Shown here: piece by piece, positions 52,670 through 61,906 of the stretch
How the letters are laid out: each line of letters begins with the position of its first letter
Numbering within the stretch: position 1 is the first letter of the stretch
Notes under the pieces: model-generated
The model's database searches: none
The model's input: the letters and a program-made list of their open reading frames with translations, nothing else
What the model was told of the DNA's origin: nothing
DNA from: Paenibacillus puerhi
Lineage (GTDB): Bacteria; Bacillota; Bacilli; Paenibacillales; NBRC-103111
Reading direction: 5' to 3'
Assembly (NCBI RefSeq): GCF_009846885.1
Contig: NZ_WUWM01000002.1
Coordinates: forward strand, 1 to 64,000
DNA length: 64,000 bases
Made by a program: the position numbers and the translations under genes

Positions 52670-53833
52670 GTGCAAGAGCATCATGCTGGAGGCAACCTGC
52701 GAATCAACCGAGATCTTACACCAAAGGAAATGCTGCAGGTCATTTTTGACTATGCCGCCAAAATCGCCAACGAGCGGCGTCTGGATAATCTGCTGATGCT
52801 CATGGCGGATATGGGCAGGGAAATGGTCGTGGCGGACCGCTGCACGGTATGGCTGCTAGACAGCCAGAAGGACGAGCTGTTTTCTACGGTTGCGCATGGG
52901 GTGACGCCACTTCGGCTGCCAAGTACAGCAGGACTCGTCGGTCACGCCGTCCAAACCGGCCAGCCCATCTTTATTGAGGACGCCTATACCAATCATGAAT
53001 TCGCGGATGTTCTGCAAAGCGGCGCGATCGCCATGGATAAGCTTACCGGTTACCGGACTAAAGCGCTTATGGTCATTCCCTTCCGCAACAACAGGGGCGA
53101 AATTATGGGCGCTTACCAAGCGGTCAACAAGCTGATACCGGATGAAATGTTCTCGGAGCGGGATCTTGAGCATCTGACGCTCGCCGCCTCCTACGCAGGC
53201 AAGTCGCTCGAATCCGCGCTGCTGACAGCCGAGATTGAAGAGACGCAGAAGGAAATCATTTTCTCCATGGGGGAAATCGGCGAAAGCCGCTCCAAAGAAA
53301 CTGGCAATCATGTCAAGCGTGTTGCGGAATATTCCTACGTGCTGGCCCGCGGCTGCGGCTTGAGCCACGAGGAAGCGGAGCTCCTCAAGCATGCATCCCC
53401 GATGCATGATATCGGAAAAGTAGCGATCCCCGACGATGTGCTAAAAAAGCCGGGTAAGCTTACCGAGGAAGAGTTCGCCGTCATGCAATCGCACACGACA
53501 ATCGGTTATCAGCTTCTTAAAAATTCCAAGCGAAGCCTTCTCCAAGCGGCAGCTACGGTCGCTCATCAGCATCACGAGAAGTGGGACGGCAGCGGCTACC
53601 CTAGCGGCCTCCACGGGGAAGACATACATATTTATAGCCGCATTACCGCCATAGCCGACGTCTTCGATGCTTTGGGCAGCGAACGCGTATACAAGAAAGC
53701 CTGGGAGCTGGACCGCATCTTGAGATTATTCAAGGAAGAACGTGGACAGCACTTCGATCCCCATCTCGTCGACGTGTTCATGGAGCAGCTGCCGGAGCTC
53801 CTGCGCATACGCGATGAGTATGTGGACGTCTGA
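52670..53833 (+). CDS. GAF-HD-GYP c-di-GMP phosphodiesterase
   Basis: A 387-residue signalling protein. A GAF domain (about 25-175; ADRCTVWLLDSQKDEL, LMVIPFRNNRGEIMGAYQA) precedes an HD-GYP domain (about 195-385). The metal and GYP motifs are HASPMHDIGKVAIPDDVLKK and HHEKWDGSGYPSGLHG, both intact, so it should hydrolyse c-di-GMP. GTG start with AAGGAG upstream. It opposes the diguanylate cyclase at 47495, though the two are not in one operon. Confidence 0.92.
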   Translation: MQEHHAGGNLRINRDLTPKEMLQVIFDYAAKIANERRLDNLLMLMADMGREMVVADRCTVWLLDSQKDELFSTVAHGVTPLRLPSTAGLVGHAVQTGQPIFIEDAYTNHEFADVLQSGAIAMDKLTGYRTKALMVIPFRNNRGEIMGAYQAVNKLIPDEMFSERDLEHLTLAASYAGKSLESALLTAEIEETQKEIIFSMGEIGESRSKETGNHVKRVAEYSYVLARGCGLSHEEAELLKHASPMHDIGKVAIPDDVLKKPGKLTEEEFAVMQSHTTIGYQLLKNSKRSLLQAAATVAHQHHEKWDGSGYPSGLHGEDIHIYSRITAIADVFDALGSERVYKKAWELDRILRLFKEERGQHFDPHLVDVFMEQLPELLRIRDEYVDV

Positions 53834-53879
53834 GAGGTCCCTACCGGATAAACGGCGGATCAATCGTTCTCCCCAAGTT

Positions 53880-53907
53880 AAAAAGGACATCCCTAATGGG
53901 AATGCCC
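53880..53907 (-). terminator. Intrinsic terminator of the MORN gene
   Basis: Minus strand: GGCAT-T-CCC, ATTA loop, GGG-ATG-TCC, then TTTTTAA. The stem has one bulge. It lies just past the MORN gene stop at 53933. Confidence 0.6.
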
Positions 53908-53932
53908 TTTATTTGCGTGTTGGTACGCTCTG

Positions 53933-55489
53933 TTATTTAAGTACCTTTACCCTCTCCGCATGCAGTGTGTTCTCCTGCTTCAGCTCGCCTTCATACCCTT
54001 TCTTCAGCTGAGCTAGCTGTTCCTTCAGGAACTCGACCTGCCGCTGGCCGATCCCCTTTTCCTGGACCTTGGATAATTGGACTTGCGCCGCCTCCAGCTG
54101 CTTATTCAATTCCGCTCGCGCCGCTTCTCCCGACTTCGAACCATCCTGGCTCAGCAAGCTTAACTTGGATTGGAGGGAGGTTTGCTTAAGTATGGCTTCA
54201 TTCAATGCTTTCTCATAGTCGGTCTGATTCGAATAAAGACCGGGATATGTCTTGCGCAGCTGCGCGATTTGATCGTCCAGTTGCTTCTTGCTTGCATTGT
54301 ATCGTTCCTTGATCGCTTGGACGGCCTTCTCGTGCCGGCTGTTCTCCGCAGCCAAGCCGCTGGAAGGCACTGCCGTAGAGGTGTCCGGGAGAGGTACGGC
54401 TCCAGTCCCCAGGTCTACCTTGCTGATCAGCACGTCATTCACATATTCGCTGACCGAGAGCAGATTCCCCTTCTTGTCGTAGTGACGCACCACGCCATGC
54501 TTCAGGTTATTCAGGAATTCTCCTTCGATTTTTTCCCCTTTGGATGTCGTATAAGTCCCCTGGCCTTCTCGTCTGCCTTCGACAAAGCTGCCTTCGTAGG
54601 TATCGCCGTTCTTATAGACCAGCTTCCCTTTCCCGGCAGGCACGCCGCTCGAGAAATCGCCTGTATATTTATCTCCATTCTCGCTGTATAACGTTCCCGC
54701 TTGACGTTCACCGTTCACAAAAGTACCGCTGAACAGCAACTTTCCGCTTTCTGTGTATTGCTTGCCCGCGCCGTTTAACTTGCCGTCCTTGAGACGTCCG
54801 TCGGTTTCAAGCTGGCCGTTCGGATAATAAGACTTGTAGATGCCTTCCGAAGGATTGCCCTTGACCATCACCCCATTAAACAATAGCTTCCCGGCGGCAT
54901 CCGTCAGCTTGCCTGTGCCCTCCGGCTCGCCATTCGCCAATTGCCCCGTATACTTATCTCCACTCGGATAGGTATAGCTGCCTTTCTCGGACTTCGGAGT
55001 CTTGGCAGGCCCGCTCTCCTCCTCCGGCTCAGGCGTGCCTGACCCTGTCGAGGAAGGCTTGCTTCGCATATAGATCCTGCTGTTCTCCCCGTCCCATACT
55101 ACCTCCGCTCCGCTTGCCTCGCTGACAAATCTCAAGGGCACGAAGGTATTGCCTTCGACCAGCCGCGGAGCCAGCTCGAGCTCGAAGGACTGTTTATTGA
55201 CCGAGGCCTCCAGCTCGTCGATGACCAGCTCAATCTCCAGATTGTTCCGTTTACCTGACACGGTTCTTGAAGCCTCATCCCAGCCGACCGCAAGACCGAG
55301 ACGCTCGAAGATCGGTCGAAATTGCACCAAGGTAGTTCCATTCTCCAGGATAGGCGGTACTTCGAAGGGTACCGGATTGCCATCCAAATACACCGGTATG
55401 ACGTTATTCTCTGCTGCAGCCTCGCTGATGCTCACATAGGAAAATCCCAGTAAACAAGCCGACAGCACGAGACACCATTTTTTTATCAT
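53933..55489 (-). CDS. Secreted stalk-domain protein with MORN repeats and coiled coil
   Basis: A 518-residue exported protein. Signal peptide (about 1-25), stalk domain (about 30-145, FVPLRFVSEASGAEVVW), acidic linker, then about eight MORN-like repeats (YTYPSGDKYTGQLANGEPEG, DTYEGSFVEGRREGQGTYT, YKSYYPNGQLETDG) and a C-terminal Lys/Gln/Glu coiled coil. MORN repeats bind lipids or form rigid rods. A stalk-MORN-coiled-coil combination is unusual and suggests a structural surface protein. Own terminator at 53880. Confidence 0.85.
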   Translation of the reverse strand: MIKKWCLVLSACLLGFSYVSISEAAAENNVIPVYLDGNPVPFEVPPILENGTTLVQFRPIFERLGLAVGWDEASRTVSGKRNNLEIELVIDELEASVNKQSFELELAPRLVEGNTFVPLRFVSEASGAEVVWDGENSRIYMRSKPSSTGSGTPEPEEESGPAKTPKSEKGSYTYPSGDKYTGQLANGEPEGTGKLTDAAGKLLFNGVMVKGNPSEGIYKSYYPNGQLETDGRLKDGKLNGAGKQYTESGKLLFSGTFVNGERQAGTLYSENGDKYTGDFSSGVPAGKGKLVYKNGDTYEGSFVEGRREGQGTYTTSKGEKIEGEFLNNLKHGVVRHYDKKGNLLSVSEYVNDVLISKVDLGTGAVPLPDTSTAVPSSGLAAENSRHEKAVQAIKERYNASKKQLDDQIAQLRKTYPGLYSNQTDYEKALNEAILKQTSLQSKLSLLSQDGSKSGEAARAELNKQLEAAQVQLSKVQEKGIGQRQVEFLKEQLAQLKKGYEGELKQENTLHAERVKVLK

Positions 55490-55621
55490 GCTCCGATCGC
55501 TCCTTGAACTTTTTGCTTCTTGCTCCTATTCTATCACAACAGAATATGGAAGTCCTACTTTTTACCTATGAAAAAGAAGACGCCTATGGATAAGCGCCTT
55601 CCCCATATCTCGCAGCTTTGA

Positions 55622-56555
55622 TTAATTTTTGGAAGTAAGCTTCCGTATCTCTTCCATTGGCAGCTCCAGTGTTTCCGCTACTTCTTCCGGCGTGAAGCCT
55701 TTAATCAGCATTTTTCGAACTGCCTGCTCAATGCCTTTTTCAATGCCTTTTTCTAATCCATCTTCTATTCCTTCTTCATATCCCCATCGCTTCCAGGCTG
55801 GCATCAATTCCATCAGCGCTTCACCTTCCTCTGGATACTGTTCTCTCAACTCGCGAATAAGCGATTCTTCCTGTTCCTTATTAGGTTCAAAATACATGTC
55901 AGCTACGGACATAATAAGCGCAAGCCGCGCATCATCCATCTTCTTTCGTAAGCGTAATATCATTCTCAAGTAGGAGAGCCGAACCTCACGCTTTTCTTTC
56001 TTATTACACCCCATTTTAGCCAACAATGCTGCAGCCACTGGGTTGTCCAAATGGATAAAAGTACGCCAATCCTGCTTCTTCAGTTCAACTTTCAAAAATT
56101 CAAAACTTAAAATATGATGCCCCGGAATTGCCATAGATACGGTATTCGGCTCATCCCTGATCTCGTCAGAAGTAAATATGGCAATGGGAATGATCAGTTT
56201 GTATTCCTCTCGATGACGCTCGAACAGCCTGCTGTAATAAATGAACATTCGTTCATTAAACTTCGTTTGCTTGTAGGATTGTGGTTCCAGATGAACGAGA
56301 ATATACGCGTCATGCTGCTTGAAACGAGTCTCCAACAGTAAATCCAGCTTACGCGACTTCCTCCCCTACTATATCTACCAGCAACTCCTGCATCAGAAAT
56401 CGTGTTTCCCGATGATCCAGCATTTCGTCTATTTCTGGAAAAAAAAGCTCAATGAACTCCGCAAAAAAGGTTTGCAGCAGTTTTTTAAATGCTTCATCGT
56501 GACTCCTGTTGCGGCTAAAAACCGCTTGACTCAGCATTTTATTATCGTTGCTCAT
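55622..56555 (-). pseudogene. Rpn-family PD-(D/E)XK nuclease/transposase, frameshifted
   Basis: Two frames that together make one Rpn-type protein: an N-terminal part (start ATG 56555, GGAGAGG upstream; opens MSNDNKMLSQAVFSRNRSHD) and a C-terminal part (LETRFKQHDAYILVHLEPQS, ending in GLEKGIEKGIEQAVRKML-type repeats). At about 56354 an extra G shifts the frame: GTC G CGT AAG CTG GAT restores VRKLD when the G is dropped, and in the given sequence the first part ends at TAA (56349). The break falls just before the active-site Asp (RKLD) and the LEPQ motif. It is either a decayed gene, a sequencing error or a translational frameshift. Confidence 0.75.
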
Positions 56556-56641
56556 CGGATCCTGCCTCTCCAATTTAAAGTATACATCTTATTTCATAAT
56601 TATAACATTATGTAAGAAATAATAGACCGCCGTTATAGATC

Positions 56642-56668
56642 AAAAACCTCGGAAACAGGTCCGAGGCT
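56642..56668 (-). terminator. Intrinsic terminator of the RidA gene
   Basis: Minus strand: CCTCGGA, 6-base loop, TCCGAGG, then TTTTTG. Close to the RidA stop at 56677. Confidence 0.8.
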
Positions 56669-56676
56669 TTCCACAC

Positions 56677-57150
56677 TTATTCCTCTACTTCAAATATCGA
56701 ATCAAGAATAACCGGAAGATTATCTCGAAGCGAGCTGGCTCCGAGTACCGATCTGGCGTGCAGCCCCTTGTGCTCTCCGAAGACGTCCAGCATCAGATCG
56801 GATGCGCCGTTCAATACCTTGTGATGCTCCTCAAAGTCGGGGGAGGCATTCACGAAGCCCTGTATTTTCACAACCCGCTTCACGCGATCCAGGGAACCCA
56901 GCGCGGCCTGCAGAACGGCGAGCAGCTCGATGCCGGCCGAACGCGCGAATTGATATCCCTCTTCGGTAGAATAGTCGTGACCGAGCTTTCCCTTGGGCTT
57001 GGGTACGCCCGAAGGACCTTTACCTGACACAAACATAAGACCGTTCAGGATCACATAGTTCGCATAGCGGGCCGCCGGCTCGCTTGCTTCAGGCAGCTCG
57101 ATTCCCAGCTCCATCAGTCGTTTGGTTGCAGAAGACTCGGTTAATGACAC
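56677..57150 (-). CDS. RidA/YjgF-family protein
   Basis: A 157-residue protein of the larger RidA-like group (LNGLMFVSGKGPSG, KIQGFVNASPDFEEHHKVLN, HARSVLGASSLRDNLPVILD). RidA proteins deaminate reactive enamines or imines, or form trimers with unknown small-molecule roles. The start is a GTG at 57150: GGAGG lies 8 bases upstream. It may be the last gene of an operon with the FAH-family gene (gap 90 bases). Confidence 0.88.
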   Translation of the reverse strand: MSLTESSATKRLMELGIELPEASEPAARYANYVILNGLMFVSGKGPSGVPKPKGKLGHDYSTEEGYQFARSAGIELLAVLQAALGSLDRVKRVVKIQGFVNASPDFEEHHKVLNGASDLMLDVFGEHKGLHARSVLGASSLRDNLPVILDSIFEVEE

Positions 57151-57240
57151 AGGCTGCGCCTCCTCAAAAAATAGGGGATGTCTCCAAAATAATGATGATA
57201 CTCGGGCCTTCCAATCCAGCAACGGGACCTAGCCTCAGGG

Positions 57241-57876
57241 TCAGTCCCCCAGCTTGGCGGTAAAGGCTCCAAGGACCCGTTCGTCCCACAGCAGCTCGTA
57301 GCGATCGCCATCCTGTACCGCGGCTACGCCAGGCGGGGTTCCCGTATAGATCAAGTCCCCAGCTCCGAGTCCATAGTGAGATGCGATATAATCTATAAGG
57401 GTTTGCAGGCTAAAGATCATTTGCGAGGCGCTCCCCCGCTGAACCTCCTGCCCGTTGCGCTTTAAGCTGAGTTCCAGGCTCTTAATAGCCTCCAAGCCCG
57501 GGAACGCGATCGGCTTCGTCACAACGGCGGAACGGAGGAAGCCTTTCGCAGGCAGCCAAGGATAACCCTTGCTCTTGATGACATTCTGCACATCCCGGAG
57601 TGTAAAGTCGATGCCCAGCGACATAACGTCGACCAGCTCGTCTACCGTCATACCCGGCGTGTAATCACGCCCGATATGGAGGACAAGCTCCGCCTCATAG
57701 TGCACATCTCCCCGATCCTCCGGCAGCACCACGGGGGAACCGTCCGCGACAACCAGAGCATGAGTCGGCTTAGTGAAAATCATAGGCTCATCCGGAACGC
57801 TGTTGCCGAGCTCGGCTGCATGAAGCCCATAGTTTCTTCCGACGCAATATATATTGCGAATGTGGTGTATGTCCAT
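57241..57876 (-). CDS. Fumarylacetoacetate hydrolase-family protein
   Basis: A 211-residue FAH-fold enzyme. [16 protein letters not shown] opens the fold. The metal-binding Glu residues lie in [12 protein letters not shown] and [12 protein letters not shown], and [20 protein letters not shown] with [15 protein letters not shown] complete the signature. Relatives hydrolyse acylpyruvates or decarboxylate oxaloacetate. The start at 57876 has GGAAGGG upstream. It follows capA by 43 bases. Confidence 0.88.
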   Translation of the reverse strand: MDIHHIRNIYCVGRNYGLHAAELGNSVPDEPMIFTKPTHALVVADGSPVVLPEDRGDVHYEAELVLHIGRDYTPGMTVDELVDVMSLGIDFTLRDVQNVIKSKGYPWLPAKGFLRSAVVTKPIAFPGLEAIKSLELSLKRNGQEVQRGSASQMIFSLQTLIDYIASHYGLGAGDLIYTGTPPGVAAVQDGDRYELLWDERVLGAFTAKLGD

Positions 57877-57919
57877 CCTATGTATCGTCCCTTCCACTCT
57901 TCCAGATCATCCGCTTGGA

Positions 57920-59566
57920 TTACTGCTTGGTTTCTTGCTTGGGTCCTGCAGGCTGTGCTGCGGGAGACTTTCCGGACGACGACGAGCTTGCCGCTCCCGA
58001 TGCTTTGCCTGTACCCTCAGCACCCGCTTTCGGTTTATCGCTTGCTCCCGACTTGCCGCTCCCTTCCTGTGAAGAGGAGCTGCCTTTTCCGGCCGGCGAG
58101 GTCTCCCCGGCTTTCTTGCTGCTTGGCGTCTTAGTCGCCTCGGTTGCACCCGGTTTGGCCGTACCTGTACTCTCCGGCTGCTTTGTTGCTGGAGTGGAGG
58201 TTGACTGCGCCGGCTTGGTCGTTTCGGTAGCTTTGGGCGCTGTCGGCTTGGTCGTTTCGGTAGCTTTCGGAGCCGCCGGCTTTGGAGAAGCTGCCGGGAA
58301 CGTATTGACCGGCCCGAGGGATATCGCACCCTGTTTATCAACTTTGGCATTTATGGAATTCTTAGTCAACCTCTGGAATAACTGCTCGCTCTGATCCTCC
58401 ACCATGCGGACCGGCTGCGCCCACTTGGTCAATATCGGAACGAGACTGAGCTCGCAGCTTCGTTCCTTGGTGCATGCCGCATTCAGGATCATGCTGTCCC
58501 ACGTCTCGGGCACCTCATTGGTTGTAAATACAAAATTGCCAAGGCTGTAGGCCACCCACTTGCCTTTATACTGCTCGAAGCCTTGTGGAACGTGAGGATG
58601 GCTCGCGACCACCAAGTCGGCTCCCGCGTCGATAAATTCATGGGCCAAATCCGTCTGAATCTTCACCGGATGCGACTTCCGCTCCTCTCCCCAGTGCGCG
58701 ATCACCACGACCAGATCGGCTTCCTGCCGCGCCTTGGCCACGGCTTCCATCGTTGCTTTGCTCGTATGGGCTGTCGCCAGCCCGGCCTTCTTGGCCGTCG
58801 CTATCCAGCTCGTGCTGGGAAGAACCCGCGTGAATCCTAGAAACGCGATCTTCATCCCATGGCGTTCCACGATGACGTGTCGATATGCTTCGTCCGCATC
58901 GCGTCCGCCGCCGACCCGAAGGATGCCCTGATCGTCCAGATGTTCGAGCGTATCCAGCAGCCCCTCCTCGCCATAATCCATCGAATGGTTGTTTGCGAGA
59001 TTAACCAGATCGATTCCCGCTTTCTTCAACTCAGGCAGGGCTAGCGGGGACGAACGATATACATATTCCTTGGTTTGCGCGCTGCCTCGCGTCGTAACCG
59101 GCGTCTCCAGGTTGGCTATCGTGAGATCCGCCTTCTCCAGATAGGATTTGACATATTTAAAAGGATAATCATAGCCATGCTTAGTCAGCAAGTCTTCCAC
59201 CTTGCCGGCGAACATCACATCGCCCACGAAGGTCAGGGTGACCTTATCAGACGCATTTGAAGTATCCGCCCCAAGCGGCTGAGGCCTTGCGCCCTCCGTT
59301 AACGTCGCCGGCTTTTCCCCAGCTGAGGGGGGATTGTCTGCGCCCGTGGACGTGCCCGGGGCACCCGAAGCCGCGGCAGGCGGTTTAGCCGACGCAACGG
59401 GCGACTCTGCGGCAACCGTATTCTCTTGCTGACGCGATTCCAGCCATTGTGTCAAATAAGCAAAGGCCCCCATCGTAATCAAGGACAGGAGGGCGATTTT
59501 CAACCATAGAGTTTTGTGGTCTTTCCTCACGCTCTTGTGCTTCTCTGTGCGGGATTGTATCATCAT
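57920..59566 (-). CDS. CapA-family (metallophosphatase fold) surface protein
   Basis: A 548-residue protein. A cytoplasmic start, a membrane anchor (about 20-43), a Pro/Ser/Ala linker, and the CapA fold (about 107-390) with TLTFVGDVMFAG, TIANLETPVTT, LANNHSMDYG, VIAHWGEERKS and VASHPHVPQG. The last ~150 residues are Thr/Lys/Pro/Ser-rich, with a near-exact 24-base repeat at 58211 and 58244. CapA relatives polymerise or remodel poly-gamma-glutamate capsule, but no capBC is nearby. AAAGGAG lies upstream. Confidence 0.88.
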   Translation of the reverse strand: MMIQSRTEKHKSVRKDHKTLWLKIALLSLITMGAFAYLTQWLESRQQENTVAAESPVASAKPPAAASGAPGTSTGADNPPSAGEKPATLTEGARPQPLGADTSNASDKVTLTFVGDVMFAGKVEDLLTKHGYDYPFKYVKSYLEKADLTIANLETPVTTRGSAQTKEYVYRSSPLALPELKKAGIDLVNLANNHSMDYGEEGLLDTLEHLDDQGILRVGGGRDADEAYRHVIVERHGMKIAFLGFTRVLPSTSWIATAKKAGLATAHTSKATMEAVAKARQEADLVVVIAHWGEERKSHPVKIQTDLAHEFIDAGADLVVASHPHVPQGFEQYKGKWVAYSLGNFVFTTNEVPETWDSMILNAACTKERSCELSLVPILTKWAQPVRMVEDQSEQLFQRLTKNSINAKVDKQGAISLGPVNTFPAASPKPAAPKATETTKPTAPKATETTKPAQSTSTPATKQPESTGTAKPGATEATKTPSSKKAGETSPAGKGSSSSQEGSGKSGASDKPKAGAEGTGKASGAASSSSSGKSPAAQPAGPKQETKQ

Positions 59567-59729
59567 CTACTCCTTTACCGGGCTTGCCGCAAATCAAACT
59601 CTATTATATCAAATCGAACAGGTCCGGTCATGGGCAAATGTCCCAAAAATCTGTGTTCGGAGCCGCACTGTGATATAATGACACAGCCGAATGATTACGG
59701 ATTATACCCGATAAATGAAAGGTGAGAGC

Positions 59730-60479
59730 ATGGAGAAAATCGCGTTGATCTCAGACATCCACAGCAATATGACGGCTCTGGAGGCCGTCTTGGCTCATAT
59801 CCGGGATACCGGTATACGGCGTATCGTCTGCCTTGGCGATCTGGTGGGCAAGGGACCCCAGCCGTCAGAAGCGGTGGAGAGAATACGAGAAGTGTGCGAA
59901 GCGGTCGTCCAGGGCAATTGGGACCACGGGATCGTACGTCCTCAGGAGAAGGCCTCGGCTCAGTGGCAGCAGGACAGGCTATCGTCCGAGCAGCTGGCTT
60001 ACCTGGGAGGGCTTCCGTTCTCCTTCGACCTTTGGATCAGCGGACGCCGGGTTCGTCTGGTGCATGCCTCCTCGGATAGCGTCTATCACTGGATTACCCG
60101 CAAGGCCGACAAGAAGGAGAAGCTGAGCTTTTTCGATAATACGGCGGCAACGGGCCCTTTCCTGGATACGGAGGATACGCCGGATGTAGTCGGGTATGGC
60201 GACCTGCACGTTCCTTTCATGCAGACGTTGAAGACGAAGCAGCCGCGCGGACTGGTGCTTTTTAATACAGGCAGCGTGGGCGCGCCTTATGACGGCTTGC
60301 CGCAGGCAAGCTATGTCGTGCTGGAGGGGATGATCGGGGAACGGACAGAGGCCCCTTTCTCCATGCAATGGGTTCGCATTCCCTATGACGTGCAGCGCGA
60401 AATTGCGATTGCCGAGGAGGCGAATGTGCCTGAGCTTGACCGTTACCGCTATGAGCAGCTTCACGGCCGCGAGCTGTAG
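59730..60479 (+). CDS. Calcineurin-like metallophosphoesterase
   Basis: A 249-residue metallophosphatase. LISDIHSNMTALEAVL and LGDLVGKGPQPSEAV carry the first metal residues, GNWDHGI the Asn/Asp, and LVHASS the His. The final metal His motif reads VVGYGDLHVPF rather than the usual GHTH. Activity is likely on phosphodiesters or phosphoproteins. AAAGGTGAG lies 3 bases before the ATG at 59730. Role unknown. Confidence 0.88.
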   Translation: MEKIALISDIHSNMTALEAVLAHIRDTGIRRIVCLGDLVGKGPQPSEAVERIREVCEAVVQGNWDHGIVRPQEKASAQWQQDRLSSEQLAYLGGLPFSFDLWISGRRVRLVHASSDSVYHWITRKADKKEKLSFFDNTAATGPFLDTEDTPDVVGYGDLHVPFMQTLKTKQPRGLVLFNTGSVGAPYDGLPQASYVVLEGMIGERTEAPFSMQWVRIPYDVQREIAIAEEANVPELDRYRYEQLHGREL

Positions 60480-60570
60480 CTATCACGAGTACATGTCGCC
60501 GATTTGTGAGAAGATAGGCACAGGTCTTTCCAAGTGAAATGCCCGTACATACGAAAGAAGGTGAGCCGCT

Positions 60571-61785
60571 ATGGAGAGATGGAAAATTAATTTAGCCGTT
60601 CTATGGGCGGGTCAATTTTTGGTCATGGCGGGGATGACGATGATCGTGCCCTTCCTCCCTCTGTATTTGCAGGATTTGGGCATGCATGACCAGCATGAAG
60701 TAGCGGTGTGGGCTGGACTTATCTTCGCCGGCAACTTCGTTACATCCTTTCTGTTCCAACCGCTTTGGGGCGGTCTGGCCGATCGCTACGGCCGCAAGGT
60801 CATGCTGCTTCGCTCCGGGTTCGGCATGGCCATCGTCATGACCTTGATGGGCTTCGCCGGTACGGCTTGGCATCTGCTGCTGCTCCGTATGCTCAACGGC
60901 ACGATATCCGGCTTTGTTCCTGCAGCGGTGGCTCTGATGTCTGCCAATACCCCGCGCGAACGGATGGGCTTCGCGATGGGCACGCTGCAGTCGGGAGCGG
61001 TCGCCGGTTCGATCCTGGGTCCATTTATCGGCGGACTGATGGCAGCCTGGGTCGGCTTTCGTCCCATCTTCTTTATTACGGGAGGGACGTTGTTCGCCGC
61101 TTCCCTGCTCGTCGCCTGGCTGGTCAAGGAAACGTTCGACGCTAAAGAGGCGGCGAGCAAGCCGAAGCAATCGATGCTGTCCAGCTTCAACGAGCTTCGC
61201 CTCACCCGCCAGCTGCCGTCGCTCTATGCGGTCACCTTCCTGATCCAGTTCTCCCTGCTGAGCGTCCAGCCCTTGCTGCCTCTCTTCGTGCAAAAGCTGC
61301 ATGGACAAGATGCGATGATAGCGTTCTATGCCGGGCTGGTCGGCTCTGTTACCGGGTTCTCCAACATGGCCGCCGCGCCGGTGCTTGGCCGGGTCGCCGA
61401 CCGGATCGGTCCGGAGCGCATCCTGTTCGTCTGCCTGATCGGCGCCGCGGTCGCTTCCGTTCCCCAAGCGATAGCAGGCAACGTCTGGCAGCTGCTAGCG
61501 GCCCGTTTTTTCCTGGGCATCTTCCTCGGCGGGCTGCTGCCTACCGTCAACGCACTGATTCGCAAGCATACGCCTTCCGGGATGGAAAGCCGTTCCTACA
61601 GCTTCAACTCCAGCGCGCTGAGCCTGGGCAATATGCTGGGTCCGGTCGTCGGAGGAGCCGTCTCGGGCTTCATTACCATTCAGCAAATTTTCTTGATATC
61701 CGGATTTTTACTGCTAATTAACGCCTTCTGGGCCCGCAAGTCGCTGACTCCTCTCCGTCCGAAAGAACCGGCCGGAGGAAGCTAG
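60571..61785 (+). CDS. MFS drug efflux transporter (DHA1)
   Basis: A 404-residue 12-helix transporter. The loop motif is GGLADRYGRKVMLL, and the helix 5 antiporter motif is LGPFIGGLMAAWVG, typical of DHA1 TetA/Bmr-type drug:H+ antiporters. GAAGGTGAG lies 6 bases before the ATG. No regulator is adjacent. It starts 91 bases after the phosphoesterase gene on the same strand. Confidence 0.9.
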   Translation: MERWKINLAVLWAGQFLVMAGMTMIVPFLPLYLQDLGMHDQHEVAVWAGLIFAGNFVTSFLFQPLWGGLADRYGRKVMLLRSGFGMAIVMTLMGFAGTAWHLLLLRMLNGTISGFVPAAVALMSANTPRERMGFAMGTLQSGAVAGSILGPFIGGLMAAWVGFRPIFFITGGTLFAASLLVAWLVKETFDAKEAASKPKQSMLSSFNELRLTRQLPSLYAVTFLIQFSLLSVQPLLPLFVQKLHGQDAMIAFYAGLVGSVTGFSNMAAAPVLGRVADRIGPERILFVCLIGAAVASVPQAIAGNVWQLLAARFFLGIFLGGLLPTVNALIRKHTPSGMESRSYSFNSSALSLGNMLGPVVGGAVSGFITIQQIFLISGFLLLINAFWARKSLTPLRPKEPAGGS

Positions 61786-61827
61786 TCCGGAGCAGCGGCA
61801 GCGCTCGCTTTCAGTGCATAAAACCCG

Positions 61828-61869
61828 CTTCCGTCACAGTTGTAGCTGTTGATGAAAGCGGGTCTTTTC
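61828..61869 (+). terminator. Intrinsic terminator after the MFS gene
   Basis: AAACCCGCTT...CAG and CTG...AAAGCGGGT pair around TTGTAG, followed by CTTTTC. The stem has internal mismatches. Confidence 0.6.
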
Positions 61870-61906
61870 GCTTGCGGCGGTGCGGGTTCGGCCGGCTAGG
61901 TTATCC

